From assembly GCA_028819475.1 (NCBI GenBank), contig JAPPLJ010000050.1, positions 353,900-417,899 on the forward strand: 64,000 bases of DNA. Reading direction: 5' to 3'. The DNA is from Rhodospirillaceae bacterium (GTDB lineage: Bacteria; Pseudomonadota; Alphaproteobacteria; Bin65). The notes beneath the pieces were generated by a model. It was not told where the DNA came from. It was given only the letters and a program-made list of their open reading frames with translations, and did no database searches. A program made the translations under genes and the position numbers. Positions 1 through 8,935 of this stretch are shown piece after piece (position 1 is the stretch's first letter; the number at the start of each line of letters is the position of its first letter).

Positions 1-256
1 AACTTCCCCGCCCGGCATAGGCGGCGTCGCGGATCCGGTCCCAAATCCGGTCTTGGCCGGCCTCGCGAAACGCAGCCTGCAAGCCCCGGCCGCCGACGCT
101 GGCGTCGCGCAGGGTAAACGGTGCCGGCGCCTGCCCGGCGCGCAGCACCTCGATCAGGCCCCGTTCGACGAGCGAACGGAAGGTGACGCCCTCCTGCGCC
201 ATGTAGGCCTTCACCTCTTCGGCGAGACCGTCGGAAATTTCCACCGTGGTTTTCAT
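1..256 (-). CDS. VapB-like type II antitoxin (partial, C-terminus off window)
   Basis: The protein begins MKTTVEISDGLAEEVKAY and continues for about 85 residues to the window edge with no stop. The N-terminal beta strand followed by a helix (TTVEISDGLAEEVKAYMAQEG) is the ribbon-helix-helix pattern of VapB-type antitoxins, which bind their own promoter and neutralise a PIN-domain toxin. The ATG is preceded by a short spacer and then by a palindrome at 278-293 that looks like an autoregulatory operator. The expected toxin gene would lie beyond the left edge and cannot be checked. Assignment to the VapB family is by pattern only; another RHH antitoxin family is possible. Confidence 0.7.
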   Translation of the reverse strand, partial: MKTTVEISDGLAEEVKAYMAQEGVTFRSLVERGLIEVLRAGQAPAPFTLRDASVGGRGLQAAFREAGQDRIWDRIRDAAYAGRGS

Positions 257-277
257 ACCGTACTCCCGTTATCCGGG

Positions 278-293
278 ATATGGGAACCCATAT
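278..293. promoter_or_regulatory. Inverted repeat upstream of the antitoxin gene, probable operator
   Basis: ATATGGG-AA-CCCATAT is a perfect inverted repeat with 7-bp arms and a 2-bp spacer, 22 bp upstream of the antitoxin ATG. Toxin-antitoxin operons are typically repressed by antitoxin dimers bound to such palindromes at the promoter. Function is inferred from position and symmetry. Confidence 0.5.
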
Positions 294-359
294 ATATGGC
301 TACGGGCGTACGGTGTCTATCCCGGCCGCATCGGGGATGGCGCAAGCGCCGCGCCGGCG

Positions 360-2174
360 TCACCCTGCAATGACAGCCCCGTCGTCGATCAGAAACTGGA
401 CGTCCTCGCGGCCCTTCCAGTCGTCGGCGCGCAGCTTGCCGGCGAGGTGAAGCGCGCCGCCGCCCGCCTTGAGCAGGGCGTCGCCGAGCGGCTCGCCGAG
501 GCTGCGGAAGGCGATGGCCTTGAGCCGCCCGCCCTGCGCGTCCGCGAGGAAACAGCGGACGTGGTTGTCGCCGACGACATCGGCCTTGGCGATCCGCGCG
601 CCGGAAAGCGCGAAGCGGGGCTCCGGATTGCCCGCGCCGAACGGCCCGACCCGGTCGATCTGCTCCTGGAGCGCGCGGGTGGCCGCGGACGGCGTCAGCA
701 CCGCGTCGATCCCCAGCGTGCGCACAGCGCCGGCCGTCGCCACCGCGCGCTCGACACGTTCGCACAAGAAGCCGTGCAGCGCCTCGACCTTGCCCGCTTC
801 GACGGTGAGGCCGGCCGCCATCCGGTGGCCGCCGCCGTTCACCAGCAGGCCGGCCTGGCGCGCGGCGATCACGGCGGCGCCAAGGTCGACCCCGGCGATC
901 GAGCGGCAGGAGCCCTTGCCGGCCGCGCCGTCCAGCCCGACGACGCAGGCCGGCCGGTTGGTCCGCTCGACGATCCGCGACGCCACGATGCCGATCACGC
1001 CGGGATGCCAGCCCTCGCCCGCGACCAGGACGAGGGGCTGCCCTTCGGCCGCCTGCGCCTCGGCGTCGCCCAGCGCCGCAGCGAGCACGGCCTTTTCGAT
1101 ATCCCTCCGCTCGGTGTTGAACCTGTCGAGCTCTTCGGCGAGCCGCCGGGCCTCGGCCGGATCGTCGGTGGTCAGCAGCCGGGCGCCAAGATCGGCCCGC
1201 CCGACCCTGCCGCCGGCGTTGACCCGGGGCCCGAGCAGGAAACCGGCGTGATAGGCGCCGGGCGCGCTCGCCATCCGCGCCACGTCGGCCAGGGCCCGCA
1301 ATCCGAGGTTGCGCCGCCGGGCCATGACCTTCAGCCCCTGCGCGACCAGCACCCGGTTCAGGCCCCGCAGCGGCACGACATCGCAGACCGTCCCGAGCGC
1401 GACCAGATCGAGCAGCCCGATCAGGTCGGGTTCCGGCTGCCCCTCGAACCGGCCGCGTTCGCGCAGCGCGCGGTTGAGCGCGACCAGCAGCAGGAAGGTC
1501 ACGCCGACCGCGGCGAGCGCCGTGTGCGGGCTGTCCTCGTCCAGCCGGTTCGGGTTGACGACCGCGACCGCCGGCGGCAGCGCCGGCTCGGCGACATGAT
1601 GATCGAGCACGACGACGTCGAGCTCGGCGGACTGCGCCGCGGCCAGCGGCTCGTGCGCCGAAATTCCGCAATCGACCGTCAGGACCAGCCGGATGCCCTC
1701 TTCCTGCAGGCGCAGCAGGGCGTCGGCGTTGGGGCCGTAGCCCTCGGCAATCCGGTCCGGCACATAAAGGCGCAGCGGTGTACCGAGTTCGGCGAAATAC
1801 CGGTGCAGGAGCGCCGCCGAGGTCGCTCCGTCGACATCGTAGTCGCCGAACACGGCCGTCGGCTCCCTGTTTTCCAGGGCGGCAACGATCCGCTCGACCG
1901 CGGCGTCCATGTCCCGGAGATGCGACGGGTCCGGCAATGCGGCCTTCAGGCTCGGCTCGAGAAAGTCCTCCGCCGTCTCCGGCGTCACGCCGCGGTTCGC
2001 CAGCAGGCGGCCGACGATGTCCGGGAGATCGAGACGCTGTGCCAGTGCCATCCCCAGGCGTTCGTCGGCTTCCGGCGCGCCGGAGGTGCGCGGCTGCCAG
2101 CGCCGGCCGCCGAGCGACCGTTCGACTCCCAGAAGCGCGGGCAGGACCGCCGGTTGCGGGGCGCTGTCAGGCAT
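360..2174 (-). CDS. recJ: Single-stranded-DNA-specific exonuclease RecJ
   Basis: RecJ degrades single-stranded DNA 5' to 3' in recombinational repair and mismatch repair. The 604-residue length fits the family. The DHH phosphoesterase motifs are visible: DYDVDG at residues 111-116, VDCG near 167-170 and DHH at 191-193. The DHHA1 region contains NAGGRVGRAD, followed by a C-terminal OB-like region. It is the last gene of a minus-strand series aminotransferase-hom-glpX-recJ, an order widely conserved in Alphaproteobacteria, with a gap of 23 bp to glpX. The reading frame is intact with all catalytic acidic and histidine motifs present. Confidence 0.96.
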   Translation of the reverse strand: MPDSAPQPAVLPALLGVERSLGGRRWQPRTSGAPEADERLGMALAQRLDLPDIVGRLLANRGVTPETAEDFLEPSLKAALPDPSHLRDMDAAVERIVAALENREPTAVFGDYDVDGATSAALLHRYFAELGTPLRLYVPDRIAEGYGPNADALLRLQEEGIRLVLTVDCGISAHEPLAAAQSAELDVVVLDHHVAEPALPPAVAVVNPNRLDEDSPHTALAAVGVTFLLLVALNRALRERGRFEGQPEPDLIGLLDLVALGTVCDVVPLRGLNRVLVAQGLKVMARRRNLGLRALADVARMASAPGAYHAGFLLGPRVNAGGRVGRADLGARLLTTDDPAEARRLAEELDRFNTERRDIEKAVLAAALGDAEAQAAEGQPLVLVAGEGWHPGVIGIVASRIVERTNRPACVVGLDGAAGKGSCRSIAGVDLGAAVIAARQAGLLVNGGGHRMAAGLTVEAGKVEALHGFLCERVERAVATAGAVRTLGIDAVLTPSAATRALQEQIDRVGPFGAGNPEPRFALSGARIAKADVVGDNHVRCFLADAQGGRLKAIAFRSLGEPLGDALLKAGGGALHLAGKLRADDWKGREDVQFLIDDGAVIAG

Positions 2175-2197
2175 GGACGGCGATTTCGTCTTCGGGT

Positions 2198-3175
2198 CTA
2201 CAGATCGGGTGCCGCCTTGCGCTGGAAGTTGTGGGTCGCCTCGATGGTCCGGACGGTGCCGGACTTCGAGCGCATGACGATCGAATGGGTCGCCGCGCCG
2301 GTGCCCCAGCGGCGCACGCCGCGCACCATGGAGCCATCGGTGACACCCGTGGCGGCGAACATGACGTCGCCGTGCGCCATGTCGTCCAGACCGTAGACCC
2401 GGTTCTGGTCCTCTATCCCGGCCTGGCGCCCGCGCCGGCGCTCGTCGTCGTTGCGAAACAGCAGCCGCCCCTGCATCTGGCCGCCGATGCAGCGCAGCGC
2501 CGACGCCGCCAGAACGCCCTCGGGCGCGCCGCCGGTGCCGAGATAGATGTCTGTGCCGCTGTCCGGCTTCGAGGTGGCGATGACGCCGCTCACGTCGCCG
2601 TCGGAGATCAGTTTGATGCGCGCGCCGGCCTCCCGGACCTTCGCAATCAGTTCGGCATGGCGCGGTCGGTCGAGGATGCAGGCGACGAGATCCTGCACCG
2701 TGACGCCCTTGGCTTCGGCGAGCGCCTGCAGGTTGGCGGCCGGTTCGGCGTCGATATCGACCAGCCCATCGGGCAGGCCGCCGCCGACCGCGATCTTGTC
2801 CATGTAAACGTCCGGCGCGTGGAGGAAGCCGCCCTCCTGCGCCATGGCGATGACGGCCAGCGCGTTCTCCGTGCCCTTCGCGGTGATCGTCGTGCCTTCG
2901 AGCGGGTCGAGCGCGATATCGACCTTGGGGCCGCCGGCCCCGACCCTCTCGCCGATAAACAGCATCGGCGCCTCGTCGCGCTCGCCCTCGCCGATCACGA
3001 CGGTGCCGTCGATCGACAGCACGTTCAGCGCCTTGCGCATCGCGTCGACCGCGGCCTGGTCGGCGGCCTTCTCGTCGCCGCGCCCCATCAGGCGCGAGGC
3101 CGCCAGCGCTGCCGCCTCGGTCACCCGGACCGCTTCGAGCGCCAGATTGCGCTCCAGCACGTCTCCTTCAGCCAT
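2198..3175 (-). CDS. glpX: Class II fructose-1,6-bisphosphatase GlpX
   Basis: GlpX hydrolyses fructose 1,6-bisphosphate to fructose 6-phosphate in gluconeogenesis. The metal-dependent, lithium-sensitive phosphatase signature DPLEGTT starts at residue 90, and EGERDE (63-68) supplies further metal ligands. I chose the ATG at 3175 (MAEGDVLERN, 325 residues) because family proteins begin here. An in-frame ATG at 3214 would add 13 arginine-rich residues and overlap the end of hom. The gene sits between hom and recJ and is probably cotranscribed with both. Confidence 0.95.
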   Translation of the reverse strand: MAEGDVLERNLALEAVRVTEAAALAASRLMGRGDEKAADQAAVDAMRKALNVLSIDGTVVIGEGERDEAPMLFIGERVGAGGPKVDIALDPLEGTTITAKGTENALAVIAMAQEGGFLHAPDVYMDKIAVGGGLPDGLVDIDAEPAANLQALAEAKGVTVQDLVACILDRPRHAELIAKVREAGARIKLISDGDVSGVIATSKPDSGTDIYLGTGGAPEGVLAASALRCIGGQMQGRLLFRNDDERRRGRQAGIEDQNRVYGLDDMAHGDVMFAATGVTDGSMVRGVRRWGTGAATHSIVMRSKSGTVRTIEATHNFQRKAAPDL

Positions 3176-3200
3176 TCCCCAGCGTTCCCCTTGCCGTCTC

Positions 3201-4493
3201 TCAGGAGTCCTCAATGCGGATCAGGCAGGGCTCCTCCAGGACCGTCTCCAGCCCGCCGATCCGGACCAGCGCCCGCTTCAGCGCCGCCTCGCCGCCCTCG
3301 TGGGTCGTCAGCACGACCGGCACCGCATCGTCCGGCGCCCGGCCGCGCTGGAAGACGTTTTCCAGCGACACCTGCTCGTCGCGCAGGGCGGCCGCGATAT
3401 CGGCCATCACGCCCGGCCGGTCGCGCACGATCAGCCGGACATAGAAGGCGCCGCGCCTGGCTTCGGGATCGGCCCGCCGCAGCGGTTTCAGCGCCGCGGC
3501 CGGAATGCCGAAGGCCGGCAGCGCCCGGCCGCGCGCGATGTCGACGATATCGGCGACGACGGCCGAGGCGGTCGGCCCGGCGCCGGCGCCCCGGCCCTCG
3601 TAGGTCGTATCCTCCGCAGCGTCCGACTGCACCGTGACGGCGTTGTAGACCCCGTCGACCGCGCCGAGCGGCGAGGTGCGCCGGACCATGCAGGGTTCGA
3701 CGCACTGCTCAATCCCGGAGTCCGTCAGGGCGCCGATGCCGAGCAGTTTGATGCGGTAGTCGAGTTCCCCGGCGAAGGCGATATCGACCGGCCGGACCTT
3801 GCGGATGCCGGCGATCGAGACGCCGGCGAAATCGACGGTCACGCCGAACGCCAGGCTGGTCAGGATGGCGAGCTTGTGGGCGGCGTCGATCCCGTCGACA
3901 TCGAAGCTGGGATCGGCCTCGGCATAACCGAGCTGTTGCGCCTCTTCGAGAACCTCTTCGAACGGGCGGCCGCTGCGGCGCATGTCGGTGAGGATATAGT
4001 TGCAGGTGCCGTTCAGAATGCCGACGACCCGGCCGATCCGGTTGCCGGCCAGGCCTTCTCGCATCGCCTTGACGATCGGGATGCCGCCGGCGACGCCGGC
4101 CTCGAACGACAGGGCGACCCCGGCGGAATCGGCCTGCGCGGCGAGCGCCGCGCCGTGTTCGGCGATCAGCGCCTTGTTGGCGGTGACGACGTGCTTGCCG
4201 GCGGCGAGCGCGGCTTCGACGGCGGATTTCGCCGGCCCGTCGGCGCCGCCGATCAGCTCGACGAAGACCTCGTGGCCGCCGGCCCCGGCCAGGGCGACCG
4301 GATCGTCGTACCAGGTTGCGCCAGCGAGATCGACGCCGCGGTCCTTCGCCCGGTCGCGCGCGCAGACCGCCGCGACGGTCAGCCGGCGGCCGGCCCGGGC
4401 GGCGATCAGGTCGCCGTTGCGCTGCAGGAGGTCCACCACGCCGGCGCCGACCGTTCCGAGGCCGGCCACGGCAAGTCTGATCTCGTCGCTCAC
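3201..4493 (-). CDS. hom: Homoserine dehydrogenase
   Basis: The enzyme reduces aspartate semialdehyde to homoserine, the branch point to threonine and methionine. The N-terminal Rossmann motif is GLGTVGAG (11-18). The central catalytic domain contains NGTCNYILTDM and DGIDAAHKLAIL, and a C-terminal ACT domain begins at about residue 350 (FYVRLIVRDRPGVMADIA), the usual site of threonine feedback. Translation starts at GTG 4493. At 430 residues it is full length. It lies 42 bp downstream of the aminotransferase gene, so amino-acid biosynthesis genes head this operon. Confidence 0.96.
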   Translation of the reverse strand: MSDEIRLAVAGLGTVGAGVVDLLQRNGDLIAARAGRRLTVAAVCARDRAKDRGVDLAGATWYDDPVALAGAGGHEVFVELIGGADGPAKSAVEAALAAGKHVVTANKALIAEHGAALAAQADSAGVALSFEAGVAGGIPIVKAMREGLAGNRIGRVVGILNGTCNYILTDMRRSGRPFEEVLEEAQQLGYAEADPSFDVDGIDAAHKLAILTSLAFGVTVDFAGVSIAGIRKVRPVDIAFAGELDYRIKLLGIGALTDSGIEQCVEPCMVRRTSPLGAVDGVYNAVTVQSDAAEDTTYEGRGAGAGPTASAVVADIVDIARGRALPAFGIPAAALKPLRRADPEARRGAFYVRLIVRDRPGVMADIAAALRDEQVSLENVFQRGRAPDDAVPVVLTTHEGGEAALKRALVRIGGLETVLEEPCLIRIEDS

Positions 4494-4535
4494 TTCACCC
4501 CGCCCGGAGGAACGCCACCCGGAACGCGCGGCCGG

Positions 4536-5732
4536 TCAGGCGCCGGCCGCATCGCCGGAAAGGAATGCCTTGATGTTGCGGACCGCCTGCCGGATGCGCT
4601 GCGTGTTCTCGACCAGCGCGACCCGGAGATGGCCCTCGCCATACTCGCCGAATCCGATGCCCGGCGATACCGCGACTTTTGCCTCGCCGAGCAGCAGTTT
4701 GGCAAATTCCATCGACCCCATGTTCGCAAAGCGCGGCGGCAGCGGCACCCAGGCGAACATGGTGGCCGGCGGGCTCGGGACGTCCCACCCGGCCGCCGCC
4801 AGCCCTTCGACCAGAACGTCGCGCCGCCGCCGGTACAGTTCCCGGAACTCGGCCACGCAATCCTGCGGGCCGTTCAGCGCCGCCGTGGCCGCAACCTGGA
4901 TCGGCGTGAAGGCGCCGTAATCGACGTAGGATTTCACATGGGCGAGCGCCTGGACCAGCCGTTCGTTGCCGACGGCGAAGCCGAGCCGCCAGCCCGGCAT
5001 GGAATAGGTCTTGCTGAGCGACTGGAACTCGATGGCGATATCCCGGGCGCCGGGCACTTCCAGGATGGAGGGCGGCGGTTCGCCGTCGAAATAGATTTCC
5101 GCATAGGCGAGGTCGGAAACGATGAGCAGGTCGTTGCGGCGGCAGAAATCGACGACCTCCCGGTAGAAATCGAGATCGACGACCTGGGCCGTCGGGTTCG
5201 ACGGGAAGTTCAGGATCAGGGCGGTCGGCGGCGGCACCGAGTGGCGCACCGCCCGGTCCAGCTCGCGGAGATAATCGTGCGCCGGAGTCAGCGGCAGATG
5301 GCGGATCGAGGCGCCGGCGATGATGAAGGCATAGCTGTGGATCGGGTAGGTCGGGTTCGGCGCGATAATCATGTCGCCCGGCGCGACGATGGCCTGGGCC
5401 AGATTGACGAAGCCCTCCTTGGAGCCGAGGTTGACGACGACCTCCCGCTCCGGATCGACTGTCACGTTGTGGCGCCGCTCGTAGTAGGCGGCGACCGCCC
5501 GGCGCAGCCCGGGAATGCCGCGCGAGGTCGAATAGCGGTGGGTCCGCGGATTGCGGACGGTCTCGACCAGCTTGTCGACGATGTGGGCCGGCGTCGCGCT
5601 GTCCGGGTTGCCCATGCCGAAGTCGATGATGTCCTCGCCGGCCGCCCGCGCCCGGTGCTTCATCGCGTTGACCTCGGCGAACAGGTAGGGCGGCAGGCGC
5701 TTGAGGCGGTAGAAGGGTTCGGCGGGCGTCAC
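4536..5732 (-). CDS. Class I/II PLP aminotransferase (AlaC / LL-DAP aminotransferase-like)
   Basis: This is a fold-type I PLP enzyme of 398 residues. The Schiff-base lysine is K241 in SLSKTYSMPGWR. NFPSNPTAQ (175-183) and SDLAYAEIYFDG (206-217) are the cofactor-contacting segments. It belongs to the group annotated as LL-diaminopimelate aminotransferase or alanine/glutamate-pyruvate aminotransferase (AlaC). The position directly upstream of hom is conserved in Alphaproteobacteria and suggests a role in amino-acid metabolism, but the substrate cannot be fixed from sequence. Confidence 0.9.
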   Translation of the reverse strand: MTPAEPFYRLKRLPPYLFAEVNAMKHRARAAGEDIIDFGMGNPDSATPAHIVDKLVETVRNPRTHRYSTSRGIPGLRRAVAAYYERRHNVTVDPEREVVVNLGSKEGFVNLAQAIVAPGDMIIAPNPTYPIHSYAFIIAGASIRHLPLTPAHDYLRELDRAVRHSVPPPTALILNFPSNPTAQVVDLDFYREVVDFCRRNDLLIVSDLAYAEIYFDGEPPPSILEVPGARDIAIEFQSLSKTYSMPGWRLGFAVGNERLVQALAHVKSYVDYGAFTPIQVAATAALNGPQDCVAEFRELYRRRRDVLVEGLAAAGWDVPSPPATMFAWVPLPPRFANMGSMEFAKLLLGEAKVAVSPGIGFGEYGEGHLRVALVENTQRIRQAVRNIKAFLSGDAAGA

Positions 5733-5766
5733 CGGCCGGCGGTCCCGTTGCGGCGCGGAAAGCGGG

Positions 5767-6453
5767 CTACTGCCTGGGCGCCCGTCCGCCGGACATGTAG
5801 ATATCGACCCGCGAGGCCGTCCCCTTGCCCCTGCGGACGCGGATCTTGTTCGCCGGCACGCCCACGGTCGTCAGGCCGGTCTTGACGGCCTGCGCCCGAG
5901 CGAGCGCCGTCGCCGCGGATTCGCCCCTGCCGGCCCGGCCGATCAGGGTCAGCGTGCTGTTCAGCAGATTCTGGACCTGCGCGATGCGCACGATCTTGCG
6001 GCCGCTGCCCGGCGGCAGCCCGGTGCCCTTGCCGCGGAACGCGACCGCGGCGATGAAGCCGGAGCGCACGAGCCGGACGCCGTCGACGGTCCTGACCTTT
6101 GCCTCCTCCCTCGCGCTGCCGGGCCGGAAGATCTCGGCGCGCACATCGCTGTCGGTCACCTTGTCCGGCGCCCCGCCATAGCCGGCCCGGGGCCCGCCAC
6201 CTTCCAGGTAGCGGGCGTTGCGCCGGTCGGCGAACAGGCCCTCCTGGATCTGCATGCGCTGGCGCCGGGTTTCCCCCTCGGGCTTGTCGGGAACCGTCGC
6301 CAGTTTCGGGAACGGCTTGTCGGCGCCGGGAGACTCGCCCTTTTCCGGGCTCGCGCAGGCGCCCAAAGCGGTCAGGGCGGCGGCCAGGACGGTTGCCAGG
6401 GCGGCCAGTCTCATTCTGCGCGGGACGGACATTTTCGGCTCGGCGACAATCAT
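5767..6453 (-). CDS. Predicted lipoprotein with C-terminal periplasmic domain
   Basis: Starting at ATG 6453 (GGAG motif about 8 bp upstream) the protein has a basic N-terminus, a hydrophobic stretch and a lipobox ending ALGAC, so it should be lipidated and anchored in a membrane. A charged, proline-rich linker follows. The C-terminal half (AQAVKTGLTTVGVPANKIRV) resembles the last part of OmpA-like peptidoglycan-binding domains, where a similar variable-number helix and strand occur, but the match is weak. It lies 34 bp upstream of the aminotransferase gene on the same strand. No specific function is claimed. Confidence 0.7.
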   Translation of the reverse strand: MIVAEPKMSVPRRMRLAALATVLAAALTALGACASPEKGESPGADKPFPKLATVPDKPEGETRRQRMQIQEGLFADRRNARYLEGGGPRAGYGGAPDKVTDSDVRAEIFRPGSAREEAKVRTVDGVRLVRSGFIAAVAFRGKGTGLPPGSGRKIVRIAQVQNLLNSTLTLIGRAGRGESAATALARAQAVKTGLTTVGVPANKIRVRRGKGTASRVDIYMSGGRAPRQ

Positions 6454-6771
6454 GATCGAAGCTCCGTATGCCGGCCGCCGGGCGAACCGCGCGCCGGCCG
6501 TGCGACACAGAACTGGTAGCATATCCTGCCCGCTGCAAGCCAACGGCCAGAGTATTCGGCCGGCGCGCCGCGCTGTGCGTCAACCCGTCGCCGCCCGGCG
6601 GACATCCGGTCATCCTGCCGGAGAAATTCCGCAGTATACCTAACCGGAATCGCCCGCTTCCCGGACCCGCCGGCACGGGATCGCGATCGGCCCGGCCGGG
6701 CCGCGCACCCGCATGAAGGGCCTCGTTCGCCCCGGGAAAAATGAATTTGGGGACGGATAAGGATTTGCGCC
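6454..6771. other. Divergent intergenic region upstream of phaC
   Basis: This 318-bp stretch separates the divergently transcribed lipoprotein and phaC genes and should hold both promoters. I see no convincing ORF or repeat in it. The only clear signal is an AAGGA motif about 10 bp before the phaC start. Confidence 0.5.
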
Positions 6772-8583
6772 ATGACCGAACCGCGTACCGACGCCGCACC
6801 GCCCGACATGGCTGCCGCCGCCGAGCAGTTCGCCTCCATCGCCGAGCGCAGCCAGAAGATCGTCGAGGATTTTCTGGCGTCGCAGAAGGAGGACGGCCTG
6901 CAGGACCCGGATCCGCTCAAGGTCGGCGGCGCATTCTTCGAGCTGACCCGGCACATGATGGCCGATCCCGCCCGGCTGTGGGAGATGCAGACCCGGTTCT
7001 GGTCGGACTATGCCGAGCTGTGGACCGATGCGGCGCGGCGCATGACGGGCGCCGCGGCGGATAGCTCGGCGGCCAAGCCGAACATCGCGCCCGAGGCCGG
7101 AGACCGGCGCTTCAAGGACGCGGCATGGACCGACAACGCGGCCTTCGAATTCATCAAGCAATCCTACCTGCTGGCGTCGCGGCACATCCAGAAATCGGTC
7201 GCCGAGACCGAGGGCCTGGACGACCACACCGCCCACAAGGTGGAATTCTTCACCAATCAGTGGATCGACGCGATGGCGCCGACCAACTTCGCGGCGACCA
7301 ACCCCGAAGTCCTGCGCGCAACCGTCGAATCGAAGGGCGAGAACCTGGTCAACGGACTGAACAACCTGCTGACCGACCTGGAGCGCGGCAAGGGCCGGCT
7401 CGCCATCCGCATGACCGACGACACCAAGTTCGAGGTCGGCGAGAACGTCGCCGCCTCCAGGGGTTCGGTCGTGTTCGAGAACGACCTGATGCAGCTCATC
7501 CAGTACGCCCCGTTGACCGAAAAAGCGTACAGGGCGCCGCTGCTGATCGTCCCGCCGTGGATCAACAAGTTCTACATCCTCGACCTGCGCGATTCGAATT
7601 CCTTCATCCGCTGGGCGGTCTCGAAGGGCCACACGGTCTTCGTGATTTCCTGGGTCAATCCGGATTCGAAGCTCGCGGACAAGACCTTCGAGGACTATCT
7701 CGCCGAGGGCCCGCTGGCCGCGATGGACGCCATCGAGCGGGCGACCGGCGAAAAGCAGCTCAACATGATCGGCTATTGCCTGGGCGGCACGCTGACCGCC
7801 TGCACGATGGCCCATCTGGCGAACAGCGGCCGGGCCGGCCGGGTGAAGAGCGTGACCTATTTCACCACCCTGGTCGATTTCAAAAATGCCGGCGACCTGT
7901 GCGTCTTCATCGACGAGGAGCAGCTGAAGGGCCTGGAGCAGCGCATGGCCAAGCGCGGCTATCTCGAAGGCAAGGAGATGGCGAACACCTTCAACATGCT
8001 GCGCGCCAACGACCTGATCTGGTCCTTCGTCATCAACAACTACCTGCTCGGCAAGGACCCCTTCCCCTTCGACCTGCTGTACTGGAATTCCGACGCCACG
8101 CGCATGCCGGCGGCCATGCACATGTTCTACCTGCGCAACATGTACCAGCGGAACCTTATGGTCGAACCGGGCGCCATCGACCTGCTGGGCACGCCGATCG
8201 ACCTCGGCGCGGTCGAGGCGCCGACCTTCATCCTGTCGACGAAGGACGATCATATCGCGCCCTGGAAGGCGACCTATTCGGGCACGCAGCTCTATGGCGG
8301 GCCGGTGAAGTTCTGCCTCAGCGGCTCGGGCCACATCGCCGGTGTGGTCAACCCGGAAGGCTCGGAAAAATACGGCTACTGGACCAATCCGAAGCACCCG
8401 GCGGACCCCGAAAAATGGTTCGCCGGCGCGAAGCAGCATGAAGGCTCCTGGTGGCCGGAATGGCAGCGCTGGATTTCCCGCAAGACCGGCGGCAAGGTCG
8501 ACGCGCGCCAGCCGGGAGACGGCGATCTCGCCATCATCGAGCCGGCGCCCGGCCGCTACGTCAAGGTCCGCGCAACGGATTAG
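6772..8583 (+). CDS. phaC: Class I poly(3-hydroxyalkanoate) synthase
   Basis: PhaC polymerises (R)-3-hydroxyacyl-CoA into storage polyester on granule surfaces. The 603-residue length is normal for class I enzymes. The lipase-like box GYCLGG carries the nucleophile Cys336. The catalytic Asp is in STKDDHIAPW and the His in SGSGHIAGVVNP, both in the C-terminal alpha/beta-hydrolase domain. The N-terminal 200 residues are the variable class I domain. An AAGGA ribosome-binding site precedes the ATG. No phaA, phaB or phasin gene is adjacent; a small cupin gene follows at 31 bp. Confidence 0.97.
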   Translation: MTEPRTDAAPPDMAAAAEQFASIAERSQKIVEDFLASQKEDGLQDPDPLKVGGAFFELTRHMMADPARLWEMQTRFWSDYAELWTDAARRMTGAAADSSAAKPNIAPEAGDRRFKDAAWTDNAAFEFIKQSYLLASRHIQKSVAETEGLDDHTAHKVEFFTNQWIDAMAPTNFAATNPEVLRATVESKGENLVNGLNNLLTDLERGKGRLAIRMTDDTKFEVGENVAASRGSVVFENDLMQLIQYAPLTEKAYRAPLLIVPPWINKFYILDLRDSNSFIRWAVSKGHTVFVISWVNPDSKLADKTFEDYLAEGPLAAMDAIERATGEKQLNMIGYCLGGTLTACTMAHLANSGRAGRVKSVTYFTTLVDFKNAGDLCVFIDEEQLKGLEQRMAKRGYLEGKEMANTFNMLRANDLIWSFVINNYLLGKDPFPFDLLYWNSDATRMPAAMHMFYLRNMYQRNLMVEPGAIDLLGTPIDLGAVEAPTFILSTKDDHIAPWKATYSGTQLYGGPVKFCLSGSGHIAGVVNPEGSEKYGYWTNPKHPADPEKWFAGAKQHEGSWWPEWQRWISRKTGGKVDARQPGDGDLAIIEPAPGRYVKVRATD

Positions 8584-8613
8584 GGCGCGAGCAAACCCCG
8601 ACCGGAGGAGACC

Positions 8614-8907
8614 ATGAGCGAACTGAAAGCGGTGCCGACCGTGATGATCGAGGACGAGCGGGTCCGCGTGACCGAGTGGCGCTTCGCCCCCGGCGCGGCG
8701 ACCGGCTACCACGTCCACGAACACGATTACGTCGTCGTGCCGATCACCACCGGAACCCTGCGCCTGGTCGAGCCCGACGGCACGCGCGACTCCGAACTCG
8801 AGGTCGGCAAGCCCTACAACCGGCCGCGCGGCGTCGCCCACGACGTGATCAACGCCAACGACTACGAGTTCGCCTTCATCGAGATTGAACTGCTCGAGAA
8901 CCGCTGA
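8614..8907 (+). CDS. Small cupin-domain protein
   Basis: This 97-residue protein is a single cupin. The first cupin motif is visible as GYHVHEHDYVVVPITTG, giving the His-x-His-x-(3-4)-Glu/Asp type metal site, and the second motif contains RPRGVAHDVIN. A good ribosome-binding site (GGAGGAG) precedes the ATG. It lies 30 bp downstream of phaC and is probably cotranscribed. Small cupins bind metals or small ligands; no substrate can be named. Confidence 0.85.
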   Translation: MSELKAVPTVMIEDERVRVTEWRFAPGAATGYHVHEHDYVVVPITTGTLRLVEPDGTRDSELEVGKPYNRPRGVAHDVINANDYEFAFIEIELLENR

Positions 8908-8935
8908 CCGGCGGGGTGCAGCGGCCCCGCCCCGC

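Noticed and set aside
246..2396. 716-residue plus-strand frame opposite recJ
   Set aside because: Antisense to RecJ with DHH motifs; no recognisable domain or ribosome-binding site.
2844..5885. 1013-residue plus-strand frame opposite hom and the aminotransferase
   Set aside because: Spans several minus-strand genes with conserved motifs; composition typical of a shadow frame.
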